DNA of 64,000 nt, taken from contig CAVWUA010000011.1 of the NCBI GenBank assembly GCA_963758025.1, positions 181,280-245,279 on the forward strand. Reading direction: 5' to 3'. Position 1 is the first letter of the stretch, and the number at the start of each line of letters is the position of its first letter. Origin of the DNA: CAVWUA01 sp963758025. Its GTDB lineage: Bacteria > Planctomycetota > Planctomycetia > Isosphaerales > Isosphaeraceae. Under the pieces are notes generated by a model, which was given only the letters and a program-made list of their open reading frames with translations, was not told where the DNA came from and did no database searches. Position numbers and translations under genes: made by a program. Positions 45,457 through 56,484 of this stretch are shown piece by piece.

Positions 45457-46773
45457 TTACTGGTCGGCAGGCAAGAGTGTGACGACCGACGTGGACATGG
45501 CGCGGATTCCCGTGTCCAGGGTCGGTTCAGGATCGGGGTAAAAGAGCGGCGAGTGGAGCGAGGGAAGCGGTTCCTCCTTGGCCTGAGCCTCCTTCATCCG
45601 CTTCGGAGCGATGGTTCCGAGTCGGAACATGAACGTCGGAACGCCTCCTCGGCCGAAAAGACCGAAATCCTCGGCCCCCATGGTCGGTTCCACCTCGACG
45701 ACATTCTCCTCTCCCAGTGTCTCGACCAGCGCGGGGACGACGCGATCGACCAGGCTGGGGGTATTGATCGTTGCCGGGGTCCCCTCTCCAACCTCCACGG
45801 TGGGCGCCGGGGCGCGGTGAGCCTTTGCGAGTGCATCGGCTCGACGACGGATGCCCTCGATCAACTGGTCGCGGACCTCCGGTTTATAGGCACGCAGCGT
45901 CAATTGAAGATGGACGTCCGCCGGGATGATGTTGTGTTTCGTGCCGCCGTGGATCGAGCCGACGGTCAGGACGGCCGGGTCGATGGGCTTGATCTCGCGG
46001 CTGACGATCGTCTGGAAGTCGAGGATCAGAGCCGCAGCCAGCACGATTGGGTCCACGGCGTTGTGGGGCAAGGCGCCATGGCCCCCTTTGCCCCGAACGA
46101 TCACGTCCACAGACGTGGAACTGGCCATCGCCGGTCCCGAGCAATAGCCCACCTTGCCGGTCTCCAGGTCATGCGCGACGTGGAGCGCCAGGGCGTAGTC
46201 GGGCCTCGGAAAGCGCTCGTAGAGGCCATCGTCCAGCATCTTCTCCGCGCCCCCGACCTTTTCCTCGGCGGGCTGGCCGATCAGGACGACCGTGCCTTTC
46301 CAGCGGTCTTTGTGATCGGCCAGCCAGCGGGCGGTTCCGACGAGACTCGTCATGTGCATGTCGTGGCCGCACGCGTGCATCACGCCGACGGTGTTGCCTT
46401 CATCATCCCGCGTCGTTGCCTGGCTCGCGTACGGCAGATGAGTTTGCTCGGTGACTGGCAGGGCATCGAGGTCGCTCCGGACCAGAACCGTCGGCCCCTG
46501 ACCATTGCGCAGGACACCGACCACGCCGAGTTGTCCGACGCCCGTCGTCACCTCCGCTCCCGCCTTCTGGAGTTCCTCCGCAATGCGCTTGGCGGTCGCG
46601 TGTTCCTGGAAGGACAACTCGGGATGTGTGTGAAGGTCGCGATACAGCCCGAGAAATTCCTCGTTGTGCGCGTTCAGCCAGTCGTCTTCGACGGGGGAAT
46701 TGTCAGCCGCCAGGACGAGAGAGGGGAAAACGAGCAGGGCGCAAAGGACGAGGCCGAAACGCAAACGCGGCAT
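45457..46773 (-). CDS. Secreted M20D-type amidohydrolase/peptidase
   Basis: A 438-residue metal-dependent amidohydrolase of the M20 family, of the type that hydrolyses N-acyl or indole-acetyl amino acids. A signal peptide (FGLVLCALLVFPSLVLA) sends it to the periplasm. Metal and catalytic residues are in HTHPELSFQE, RSDLDALPV, HACGHDMHMTSLVG (Cys and His ligands) and IGQPAEEKVGGAEKM (catalytic Glu pair). The dimerisation domain (VRGKGGHGALPHNAVDPIVLAA) and final TMGAEDFG with a ligand Glu-Asp are intact. About 80 bp after the TPR gene on the same strand. Confidence 0.93.
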   Translation of the reverse strand: MPRLRFGLVLCALLVFPSLVLAADNSPVEDDWLNAHNEEFLGLYRDLHTHPELSFQEHATAKRIAEELQKAGAEVTTGVGQLGVVGVLRNGQGPTVLVRSDLDALPVTEQTHLPYASQATTRDDEGNTVGVMHACGHDMHMTSLVGTARWLADHKDRWKGTVVLIGQPAEEKVGGAEKMLDDGLYERFPRPDYALALHVAHDLETGKVGYCSGPAMASSTSVDVIVRGKGGHGALPHNAVDPIVLAAALILDFQTIVSREIKPIDPAVLTVGSIHGGTKHNIIPADVHLQLTLRAYKPEVRDQLIEGIRRRADALAKAHRAPAPTVEVGEGTPATINTPSLVDRVVPALVETLGEENVVEVEPTMGAEDFGLFGRGGVPTFMFRLGTIAPKRMKEAQAKEEPLPSLHSPLFYPDPEPTLDTGIRAMSTSVVTLLPADQ

Positions 46774-46837
46774 GTGGATCGTGCTCCGTTCGGGCGGGAA
46801 GGAGAGTTGGTTCGTCAGACCGAAGGGCCGTGCGGAA

Positions 46838-47158
46838 TCACTCGTAGCCCATCTGCTTGTAGTACGCCTTCGCCTTGGCTTCCTCCGCCTCGGGAATGCG
46901 CCCGCAGCGTTGATAGATCACGGAGAGAGCGGTGTAGCTGAAGGTGTCGTTCGGCTCCAGCTCGACCACTCGCTTCGCATGGTGAATCGCCTCGTCCGCC
47001 TTCGCCAGGTCGGCGTAGAGCTTGGCGAGCATCCCATGTCCCAGCGCGAAGTCGGGATCGGCCTCGATGGCTTCCTTCAGCTTGGCGACCGCCCCTTCCT
47101 TGTCCCCCTGTTCGCGGAGTGTTGACGCTTGATCGTAAAGTTCGTTCGGTGTGGGCAT
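46838..47158 (-). CDS. Small TPR-repeat protein
   Basis: A 106-residue tetratricopeptide protein with about three repeats: ELYDQASTLREQGDKEGAVA, ALGHGMLAKLYADLAKADEA and FSYTALSVIYQRCGRIPEAE, each with the Gly/Ala/Tyr TPR pattern. ATG 47158, with GGAG nine bases upstream, is preferred over a longer in-frame start at 47212. It is soluble and probably a protein-interaction adaptor. Together with the M20 enzyme it may form a two-gene operon. Confidence 0.8.
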   Translation of the reverse strand: MPTPNELYDQASTLREQGDKEGAVAKLKEAIEADPDFALGHGMLAKLYADLAKADEAIHHAKRVVELEPNDTFSYTALSVIYQRCGRIPEAEEAKAKAYYKQMGYE

Positions 47159-47266
47159 TAGTTCGAGCTCCGTCGAGAAATAGTCCAACAAGATCGCCTC
47201 ATTGTAGGTCAAGCCTCGCGATCGTCGCCAGACCCACGCGCCAAAGAGCCGCCTGGCGTTGACGGT

Positions 47267-50200
47267 TCAGGTGGCAGAGAGCACGTGCCCGCGACTCGAC
47301 GAGATGTTGGTGCCTGAGAGACGATGCGTGAACAGCGTTTCGGGATCGACCTGCGCTTCGGCCAAGGCGACCAGGTGCTCGTGATGGGTGAAGAAGATCA
47401 CCTGCGTCCGTTGTGAGAGCCTGGCCAGGGCCCGAAGCGCGGCCGAGGCGCGTTCATCATCGAAATGAACCAGGATGTCATCCACGATGAAGGGCAGGGG
47501 GGGGTGGCTGTCGAGGTAGTGATCGAGCAGGGCGAGTTTCAGGGCCAGATACAGTTGATCCGCCGTGCCGTCGCTCATACCCTCGACACCCACATGGTCG
47601 CGGGTTCCCGACCGGATGCCTAGGAGCACGAGTTCATCCTTCTCGTTGAGATCGGTGCGAAGGCCCTCGAATGACCCGCCAGTCAATTCGGCGAACAGCA
47701 TGCCCGCGCGTTCGAGCACGGGCCCCTGGTTCCGCGCGGAAGCGTTCGATCGCATCCCGAAGGACCGCCGAGGCGAGCTTGAGACGGACATACTGATCGA
47801 CATTCGACTCGATCTGGACCAGGAGATGCTGCTTCTGCCCGGCGGCTTCGGTCGCCCTGGCCTCGCGTGCCGCTTCATCCATCCGCTTCAGGATCTCGGT
47901 TTCACGGCCGATCGTCTCCGCGAGGGCATCCCGCTGGGTATCCAGCACCTGGATGCGCTCGTCAAGTTGCTGAATCCGCGGTTTCAACGTGTCGGGGTCG
48001 ATCGCCTCGGCCTCGCGGATGAAGGAATCCAGGTTGGTCCCTCCATCATGGGCGAGAGCCTGGAGCCGGGCGTTGAACGTTTCCAGTTGCTGGTCGATGA
48101 TCCGTAGGCGTTCCGAACGAGTCTCACACGAGGCCAATTCGGCGACATCCTGACAACCGGCTTCGCGGCAGAGGTCGAGGAGCCGCTGCGACGCCGCGTC
48201 GATCGCCCGTCGGGCGTCCCGGGCGCTCTGGTCGAGCTTGGCACGTTGCTTGAGAAGGTTCTCGCGTTCGCTTTCATCGGCCCTTGCCCGGACGAGCCGC
48301 GCTCCGAGTTGTTGGGACGACTGTTCGGAGGGCAACGAGGCCAGTTCCGGATCGATGCGACGGGCCAGATCTCCGACCATTTCGGCAAAGAGATCGGAAT
48401 CGCGACTCGATGACCTGAATCCTCGCATGATGGCTCTCGTATTGCCCGAGAACCTTGGCCAGGGCCGAGATTCGCTCCAGGGCCACATTCGCCTCGGCCT
48501 GGCTGGCGTCGGCGGTGAGGCCTCGTCGCGCCATCTCCCTGGCCCACGACGCTTGCCAGGACGCCTGATTCGCCCGGACCTCCTCCGCCTCCTGGTGCGC
48601 CCGATTCTTATTTTTTTGATGTTTGACCAGCTCGTTGCTCAGTCGCTCCCGACGTGCCGAGACGTCGCGGATCTGTTCGGCAACCTGCTGGGAACGATCG
48701 ATCAGGGCGGACAGAGACTCGTTCTCGACGATCGGCTCGCCAAGATTCTGGAGTTCGTCCTGCAACTCCTCCCGCGTGATGTTGATCCGGCTCTCCAGGA
48801 CCTCGATCGCGGTCGTCTTCTCACGAATCTGCTCGGCGATGCCGACGAGCCTGGCATGTTCGCGCTGCCAGGCCCGCATCTCGCGGGGCGTCTGCGGCTC
48901 GATGCCGAGCGGGCTCCAGAGTTCTTCCCAGCGATGTTGACTCTCGGCGAGACGTTCTTCCGCCTCGCGGAGCCGATCCTTCCAAAGGGTCAACTGGCGG
49001 TTGCATTCGTTACGGTCAGCGAGCCACTTTGCTTTCATGGCGACAGTTTCGGCTTCGCGACGAAGGCGGTCGGCCAGGTCGTCCCCTTCACGAACGGAAT
49101 CCTCGAAGGTTTCCGAAAGCCCTTGTCTCGACCCGATTTTCTGGAGAAACGTCTGGACCGCCTCCGGTTCGTCGAGTCCGTCCAGCCATTGCCGCTTGAT
49201 CAGGCTCCAGCCTTCGTCGCGTCGTTGCCGGGCCGCGTCCAGGTCGTCCTCCGAGGGGACATCGGCGGCCAGACGCTGTTGTTCGATTTGATGGTCAATC
49301 CTCCGCGCCCGCTCCTCGGTTTCGCTGATCGCCTTCTCGACCTCCCGGACGGCGTTCCGAGCCTCCTGTTGCTCGTTCTCGAATCGGTCGATGGTTTCTG
49401 GCGGGGGAACCGGGAGCGACTCCAGCGCGTCGATGGTCCCGGACCACCCCGGCAGGCGTTTCAATTCCCGCGACGCCTGCTGCGTCTGTCGTTGTTTCTC
49501 ACGCAGGGTCTCATCAAGAAGATCTTGAAGGTCGCCTTGCTTCTGAGCACGCCGGATCGCCCGACGGATCGCATCGGCGTCACGCGGTGGTTCCAGTTCT
49601 TCCAGAGTGCAGCGTGTGTCCTCGATGGTGTTGGCGAGGGCTTCAATCTGCGCATCGACCGATTTGCGCTCGGCGTCGTGGCTGAGGCCCTCGTTGGCGA
49701 GGTTCTGGATGCGGACGCGATCGGTGGATTTGAGACAATAGGCCCCGGCTGAATCCAGGTCGGCGTCGTGTCCCAGGTCGCGCAACAGCGAACTAACCTC
49801 GGCGGCGAATCGCTCCAACTCGATGCGGAGCTTGATCAGGTCCTTCTGCGATTTGAGGAACACGGCGCGTTGTTCCAGAATCGCGTCGATCGCTCCGGCG
49901 TGGGCGAGCAGTTCCTCGGGGACGTCCAGGCCAGCGAGCTGCTGGTCAATCTCGTCCCGATGCTGCAAGGCCATCGTCTCGGCTTCGGTTTTTCGTCGGA
50001 GAGTTTCCTGCGCCGAGCGGCGTTCTTCGGCGAACGACGGCCGGAGCAGGACCACGTCCGCCAGCTCCTTCGCCTCCTGAAGCGCATCCCGTCGGGCGGA
50101 GAGATCGGGCACGGCCCGGTCGATCCGGTCGAGACGCGCCCTGTCTCTCTGGGCTTCCCGCTTGGATTCGTCGAGTTCGGCCTTGCGCAGATTGGCCTCC

Positions 50201-50844
50201 TCGAGTAACGCGTTATGCTCGACCCACTCCGAACTTCGGAGCCATGCGGCCTCGACGTCACGCTTGGCCTGCTTCAGTTCCAGTAAGGCTCGGTTGATGG
50301 CGGGTTTCTCTCCCGTGCGCTTGAAGAGCTGGCTCATCTCCGATTCCAGGGACTTCTGGAACTGGCGGAGCTTCGACAAATCCATCCCCGCGCCGAAGAG
50401 GAGCTGACCGAGATGCCCGCCGGAGTCGAGCGTCGCCTTGCCCCCTTGCGTGAGCTGTTCGTGGCCGATTCCGAACATCGACTCAAATTGCTCGGCATCG
50501 ACCCCCGCCAGGTATTTCTCCAGGGCCGAATCATCGAGATCCGTCTGATCGTCGTTCGTTCGGAGCGTGCGCTTGTTCCCCTTGCGTCGGAGAAACGCGA
50601 GAACCGAGCCATCCTGGTGACGGAGCGAGGCTCCAACCCGGAGTTGTTCGTACGGATGGATGAATCGGTCCGTCGTCCGCACGTCGATGCCGTAGAGCAT
50701 CTGTTTTAAGGCCCGCAGCGCCGAGCTTTTGCCGGCCTCGTTCGGCCCCTGGATCAGGTGCAGACCTTCTTGGCCCTCGGAGAGGTCGAGCACCACATTC
50801 GTGAACGGCCCGAAGGCACGCAGGTCGAGCCGGAGGATTTTCAA
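47267..50844 (-). CDS. YhaN/SbcC-like AAA ATPase, two frame breaks
   Basis: A coiled-coil SMC/Rad50-type ATPase of about 1192 residues. TTG 50844 has GGAG eight bases upstream and follows the partner stop by 16 bp; no in-frame ATG exists upstream. Residues 1-45 hold ILRLDLRAFGPFTNVVLDLS and the Walker A IQGPNEAGKSSALRALK. Long heptad-rich helices fill the middle. The frame breaks near 48403 and 47745. The C-terminus restores NQGPVLERAGMLFAELTGGS, the signature-type MSDGTADQLYLALKLALLDH and Walker B PFIVDDILVHFDDERA, typical of YhaN. With the upstream nuclease it forms a DNA end-processing/repair complex. Confidence 0.88.
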
Positions 50845-50860
50845 CGTCGGTTCTCCATGC

Positions 50861-52102
50861 TCATGAGAGTCCCTGAATGATCAAAGGCCGGAGCTGGTCG
50901 AGGATCTCCCGCAAACGCGCGGGGGAGTCGAGGTCGAGCGCGGCCTCGCCATCCGGCTTGAATTCGGAGGGAAGTTTCTTCTTGAGGTCCGCCAGTTCCG
51001 CACCGAACGCCGAGAGCTCCGAATCGTTCTGACAGAGTTCATCGATGTACTGCAAAAGTTCGCCAATCGGCCCATCTTGCGGGTCGAGGATACGTTCTGG
51101 CTCGGTCTTCAGTTTGACCTTTTCCACCCAGATCCGACCCGAACCGACGTCGCGAGCAATGTCGCGGACCTGCGCCGTCCAGGTCTCTTGATGAGCCGCG
51201 ATCTGGCCATGCACCGCACAAGGGCCAGCAACGTTCAGGCGAACCGCCAGGAAACGGTCGTCATTCTCGTGCAAAAGATCGCCGAGCCCTTGTTCAATCC
51301 TCTGGAGCAGATCGTCCTCGTCGGCCGAGCCCCGCGCATCGATGTGGCAAGGCTCCCACCGCAAAACGTCGAGCGATCGGTACTCAGTCCGGACGTCGCG
51401 GGCGTCGTCCACGGTGATGAGCATGCACCCCTTCGCGCCTCGCTCCCGGATATGCCGCCCCTGGATGTTGCCCGGAAAGACGATCGGCGGCTCCTCGCAA
51501 AGAACCTCACGTTTGTGGATGTGACCGAGCGCCCAGTATTGATAATGCTTCGACAGCAGGTTCTCGACAGAACACGGCGCGTACGACTCGTGCCCTTCAC
51601 GGCCCGTGGCACATGTGTGCAAGATCCCGATGTTAAAGTAGCTGGGATCGCTGGCCGGGTATCCCTCCGCAATGTTGTCCCGCACGGCGCGGGTGGCGAA
51701 ACCCTGTCCGTGCACCAGGACGTCACAATCCTTCACCGGGATCGTCTGCGGTTTCAGGGTCGAGAATTTATGGACGTTCTCCGGCAACCGCAGGTCGCGG
51801 GTCATTAGATTTTCCGCGTCGTGATTCCCCTGGATCAGGAAGACGGGGATGTCGGCGTCGCGGAGCCGGGCCATCTGGGCGTTCAAATACAGGCCGGTGC
51901 TGTAGTCGGGCCAGTTTCCGTCGTAAAGATCGCCGGCGATTAAAACGAAATCGACGTGTTCCTCGATCGCCAGTTCAACCAGATTCTCCAGCGCCCGGCG
52001 GGTCGAACGACGGATCTCCTCCACTGGCGCGCCCTCGTAACGTTCGAGGCCGCGCAACGGGCTGTCGAGGTGGATGTCCGCCGCATGAATGAATCGAAAC
52101 AT
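50861..52102 (-). CDS. YhaO/SbcD-like DNA repair metallophosphoesterase
   Basis: A 413-residue calcineurin-like nuclease. Metal-binding motifs are complete: FIHAADIHLDSPLRG, VLIAGDLYDGNWPDY, FLIQGNHDAEN, NIGILHTCATGREGHESYA and YWALGHIHKREVL. The C-terminal 100 residues are helical (LREILDQLRPLIIQGLS). ATG 52102. It is the first gene of a pair with the YhaN-like ATPase, 16 bp apart. In such pairs the phosphoesterase cuts DNA under control of the ATPase; in Bacillus subtilis YhaO/YhaN are linked to recombination and DNA damage. Confidence 0.93.
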   Translation of the reverse strand: MFRFIHAADIHLDSPLRGLERYEGAPVEEIRRSTRRALENLVELAIEEHVDFVLIAGDLYDGNWPDYSTGLYLNAQMARLRDADIPVFLIQGNHDAENLMTRDLRLPENVHKFSTLKPQTIPVKDCDVLVHGQGFATRAVRDNIAEGYPASDPSYFNIGILHTCATGREGHESYAPCSVENLLSKHYQYWALGHIHKREVLCEEPPIVFPGNIQGRHIRERGAKGCMLITVDDARDVRTEYRSLDVLRWEPCHIDARGSADEDDLLQRIEQGLGDLLHENDDRFLAVRLNVAGPCAVHGQIAAHQETWTAQVRDIARDVGSGRIWVEKVKLKTEPERILDPQDGPIGELLQYIDELCQNDSELSAFGAELADLKKKLPSEFKPDGEAALDLDSPARLREILDQLRPLIIQGLS

Positions 52103-52501
52103 CCGAGCCCCTCGGGAAACAGGATCACAAGTTCCATCCCAAGCCCGAGGTGCGGGTCAGGACCGTGATAACCAGGAGAATTGATCTGAGTGAACCTCTG
52201 TATCAGGTGGATGGGCGCATTCTGGAGAGAAAGCGGGTATCTGTCAAGTTCAGCCGTCGCGATGGGAAGTTTCGCTCCGGGGCGGTCCTGTTCGGATCAG
52301 TCGGACGGAATAACGACTTGCGCGGGACGAACGCCGCGCAACCATTTCGTGAGAATTCGGTGGGATAAATACTCAAGACACGCCCCCTGCTTGCCGACAA
52401 GCCGCGGTTGACGATTGTCCGAGCTCGGCGTATGATCCCGCCCGCTCCATTTCCCAAAGGGCCGGTTCCGGTCCAGTCCCTCTACGGACGGAGGTGTCTG
52501 A
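52103..52501. other. Divergent intergenic region
   Basis: About 400 bp between yhaO-like (minus) and the TolC-like gene (plus). GGAGG lies before the plus-strand ATG at 52502. No convincing promoter pair or repeat seen. Confidence 0.45.
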
Positions 52502-55454
52502 ATGAGCATCGCGTCAGGTCTGATCGCGCTGGCTTTGCTCGGGGCCGGAGGCCCCGTTGCGCCGGATACCCCTCCCCTTGTGTCGCAGGTTCAGATCCTG
52601 GAGATGCGGGGGCTTGACTGGCGAAATCAGACGGGGGAAGCGCGACAACGCATCGCTCGACAGGGACCGGCCACGATCTGGATTGCCGGGCGTGAAGTGG
52701 TGCCTGGCCTGGTCCAGTCGTCCACGGTGGTCGCGACGATTGGTTCGCCGGCTCCAGAAGTGAGTCACCACATTTCGAGGGCCTATGTCGCCGAGTTGAA
52801 GCGGATCGCGGACGGCCCTGTGAATGAGGCGACCCGGGTGGCCTTCCAGCCGGAGCTCGACGCGGTTCAGGACGGCTTCGAGGCCAGGCTGACGGGCCGG
52901 ACCCTGGATCAGGGAGTGCTCGCGACTGTCGTTCTGGATGAGTCCCGGCTCGTGGCCCTCCACACGTCCGCCAGCACCGAAACATTACGGGGTGAGTCGG
53001 ATACGCCCGGCGAAGATCAGAAGATCACATCGCAGATCCAGGTGCCGGAGGTCCACACGTGCCACGTTGAGGGGGAATGGCTGATCCCGCATGGCGACGT
53101 GCTCCTGGTAAGCCTTGGCGTGCATTCGGTGACGGACTCGAAGGGGCATTCGGAACCTCGCGAGCGCCTGGCTGTGATCGAGATGAAGCCGATGCGCCCG
53201 GTCAGTGCGTCGGGAAAGATCGGTCCGAAGGATCTCCAGGAAATCGTCGAAGAGTCTCAGATGGTGGCTCGTGCCGCGCGTTTGCCCCTGGGTTTCCCGA
53301 ATTTGAGTGATCCGGCGCTCACGCCGAGCAATCCCGTACCCGCGGCTCCGGACGAAACCACGCCGATTTCACTGTCGTCATCCACCCCCACTCCTCTTGC
53401 CCGGACCGAGGAGGTCGTGCGTCCAATGCCGCACGTGCCCAGTCGGACGATCCCTCAGGCGATCGACTCCAACGGTCAGCTCGTCACCCTGCCGCCACTC
53501 CCCGAAGAGTTGGAGGAGCCCGAACCCTCTGACGAGTCCGCTGAACCTCGTCCCACACCGCAGACGCGAAAGCGTCAGGCCGAGCCAACGGTAACGCCTG
53601 AGTCGGATGACCTCGCCGGAGTGCCGGAGTCTGGTCCCGATTCGCGGCTCGACGCCGATCGTGAGTTCGCCGATAAAACCGCGAACACCATCGCCCAAAC
53701 GCTACGCGAGGTGGGGATCGATCTCCTGGGCGCACCCTGTGCGGACGATTCTCGAAAGACTCTCTCCTTTCCAATCCAGCCAGGGATGAACGTCACCGAG
53801 ATCCGTTATACGCCCGGTCCCTCGCCGCGACTCCAGGTCTTCGGGAAACCCTCGGGTGAGCCTCGAAATCTTTGCATCCTCGACGCTGAAGTGACCACGA
53901 CCAGCGTGAATCTCCCGAGCAAAGACGGCGAGGAAGGATGGCGGCAAGGGGCGACGGACAAGCACAACAAGGATAAGGCGAAGGCGGACGACGCGAGTCG
54001 ATCGGCGTGCCCGAAGACGCCGTCGGATTGCTGCGAAACGTCGAAATCCGACACAACGGCGAAGGCCGCCGCCGATAAGTCTTTTCCCTTCTGCCCGGAG
54101 AAGACGGCCTTGGCTGCGAAAGGCCGTGATACCTGGCGGTTAAGCTTGCACGCCGCGATCAGCCTGGGGCTTTCCAACGCGAAAACCGTGCGGATTGCGT
54201 CCCGAGACATTCCGACGAAGCGGACCGGCGAGATCCATGCTTCGGAGCCGACACTGTTCATCCAGCAACTCGACGTCCGAACCTCGATATACCGAGCGAA
54301 GGCGGAAGTCATGGCGCACGTTCGCTCGATCGTGCAGACCTACTGGAATCTTGCGGCCGCGTACACGAGGCTCGGGGCGGCGGAATCCGCCGTGAAGCTG
54401 GGAGAAGAAATCCTTGAATGTGAGCGGGGCAAGGGGGGGCACGTACGCTTCGGCCAGACGATCTGTACCGAGGACGAGGAGAGAGTGGAGCGGTTCCGGC
54501 TCGGCCTCGTGACCGCCACGTCCGACGTGATCGTTACCGAGCGGCAACTCCGCAACCTTCTCGGTCTGCCGCCGACGGACAACCGGCGGATCATCCCCGT
54601 CACCGAACCTTCGGTCGCTCCTCTGAGACCGGACTGGACCATCGCCGTGGCGGAGATGGTCCGAGCTCAGCCCGACGTCGTTCAGAGCCGCGCGATGGTT
54701 CGTCTCGCGGAGCTGCAACTCCTGGTCGCGCGGAACCAGCTTCTACCCGTTCTCGATGAAGAGGAATTGAAGCTGTATGATGGACTGAAAGAGGAACTGG
54801 GCTGCTTTGCTCGCCCGGCTGAAGTTCGCATGATCATTGACGGACTTCAAACGCTCGCCGGGGTCCAGCAGAAGTTCGAGGCCCTCGCGACGGTCCAGAA
54901 CCTGCTGGCCTGGCAGTTCGGGGGAGCCGTTCATCTACCTCTCAGTTTTCGAGGTTCGATGTCGAATGCCCGTCAGGCGCAATACAGCCTGATCCGACAG
55001 AAAGCCGTTGCTCAGCAAACGGTCCATCAGGCGACGCATCAGCTCGCTCGTTTCTTCCTGGAGGTGGACGCCAACTACCAGCAATTCCAGACGGCCGGCC
55101 GACTCAAGGCGGCGGCGATTCAACGGCTGAAGTCGCAGCGCGCGAGCTATGAAAAGGGCACGACCACTCTCGATCAATACCTCGACACCGTCGACCGCTG
55201 GGCGAACGCCGTGGCGGTGGAAGCCGACTTCCAGAGCCGGTACAACACGGCCATCGTCGGCGCTGGAGGAGTCGAAGGGGACGCTCCTGGAAAGCGAACA
55301 CATCGTCCTGATGAACGAGATGGAAGGGCACTCGACCCTGGCGAAGCAGAACGAGGTTAAGACGGATTCCGAGGCGACGCGAGCAGGGTTCGAGGATGGG
55401 ACGACGGGAGGAGAAGTCGAAAACGTGATTCCGACCCGTCGTGGGGACGATTGA
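52502..55454 (+). CDS. TolC-like outer-membrane efflux protein with long N-terminal extension, one frame break
   Basis: About 983 residues after repair; ATG 52502 with GGAGG upstream and a short signal (IASGLIALALLGAGG). The C-terminal half (about 540-930) is an outer-membrane factor: QLDVRTSIYRAKAEVMAHVR, TYWNLAAAYTRLGAAESAVK, FRLGLVTATSDVIVTERQLR, NLLGLPPTDNRRIIP and SYEKGTTTLDQYLDTVDRW. The frame breaks near 55264 (one extra G) within YNTAIV, and continues ALEESKGTLLESEHIVLMNE. Residues about 25-530 are unusual: a beta-rich region with RQGPATIWIAGREVVPGLV and VHTCHVEGEWLIPHGDVLLVS, a Pro/Glu/Thr-rich linker (about 285-400) and a Cys-containing stretch (about 500-550). That part matches no family known to me. 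Confidence 0.8.
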
Positions 55455-55542
55455 CGGTGCCTCGTTCTCCCGAGTGAAATCAACAACAGAAGGAGCAGCC
55501 TTCGCGGCTGCACCTTCTGTTTCGCGTACGGGATTCCGTCGA

Positions 55543-56310
55543 TCAGAGGCAGGCCGTGTAACCGCCGTCCACGGGGATGGCGATGCCGGTGACGTAGTCG
55601 CTGGCCGGGCTGGCGAGCCAGATGGCGGTGCCGGCCATATCATCGGGGGAGGCCCATCGGCCGACTGGAATCCGGGCCAGGACGCGCTCGTGCAGGCCCG
55701 AGATCTGCTGGCGTGCTTGCTGGGTCAGCTCGGTATCGAACCAACCGGGCAGGATCGCATTGACCTGGATCTTGTCCGTGGCCCAGGCCAGGGCGAGGCT
55801 CTTGGTGAGCTGGACGATTCCGCCCTTGCTCGTGGCGTAGGCTGGGGCGAACCCGGCGCCGAAGATTGAGGTCATGCTGCCGATGTTGACGATCTTGCCC
55901 CCGCCGGCTTTCTTCATCGCGGGATAAACAGCCTTCGACAGCAGAAAGGCGCTGGTGAGATTGACGTCGAGAACCTCTTGCCACTCGTCCAGCGAAAGTT
56001 CCTGGGGAGGACGGCGGATGTTGATTCCGGCGTTATTGAACAGGATGTCGATCCGTCCGAAGCGTTTCTTGACCTCGTCGGCGATGCGGGCGCACTCGTC
56101 TTCTTTCGAGACGTCGGCGGTGACGGGAAGAGTCTCGACGCCGGAATCCTCGGCCAGTTGCTTCGCGGCGGCCGCCGACTTCTCGGCGTTGCGACCGACA
56201 AGGGCGACCTTGGCCCCCGCGGCGGCCAGACCACGGGCCATTCCCAGGCCAATCCCACCGTTGCCTCCCGTAACAATGGCAACCTTTCCACTCAGATCGA
56301 ACAGATTCAC
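55543..56310 (-). CDS. Short-chain dehydrogenase/reductase
   Basis: A 255-residue NAD(P)-dependent SDR of the classical type. The cofactor-binding VAIVTGGNGGIGLGMARGLA, NNAGINIRRPP, the catalytic Ser in IVNIGSMTSIFG, and the catalytic Tyr-Lys in YATSKGGIVQL are all in place. The ending IAIPVDGGYTACL is typical of 2-deoxy-D-gluconate or gluconate 5-dehydrogenase-like enzymes. GTG 56310 is preferred with GAGG five bases upstream; the longer frame to 56406 reads like untranslated DNA. Substrate likely a sugar acid, inferred from family resemblance only. Confidence 0.92.
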   Translation of the reverse strand: MNLFDLSGKVAIVTGGNGGIGLGMARGLAAAGAKVALVGRNAEKSAAAAKQLAEDSGVETLPVTADVSKEDECARIADEVKKRFGRIDILFNNAGINIRRPPQELSLDEWQEVLDVNLTSAFLLSKAVYPAMKKAGGGKIVNIGSMTSIFGAGFAPAYATSKGGIVQLTKSLALAWATDKIQVNAILPGWFDTELTQQARQQISGLHERVLARIPVGRWASPDDMAGTAIWLASPASDYVTGIAIPVDGGYTACL

Positions 56311-56484
56311 GACGTCCTCGACTCTCTTCTCGTGGGGACCGCACCCGACGGTCACGGGGCCTGGCGGCTTGCCGCCGGGTATGGAATGTGCGTCAATAGT
56401 CCGCAACCATTGTGTGGGGTTAGCCTAACGGAAGGCAGCCTCCCTTCGCAATCCCCCGCTCCCGACTACGGAGACGAGCCGACC

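Noticed and set aside
48238..49752. Long plus-strand open frame of 504 codons opposite the YhaN-like gene
   Set aside because: Antisense shadow: the minus strand carries clear SMC-like coding sequence with Walker motifs, and the plus frame matches nothing.
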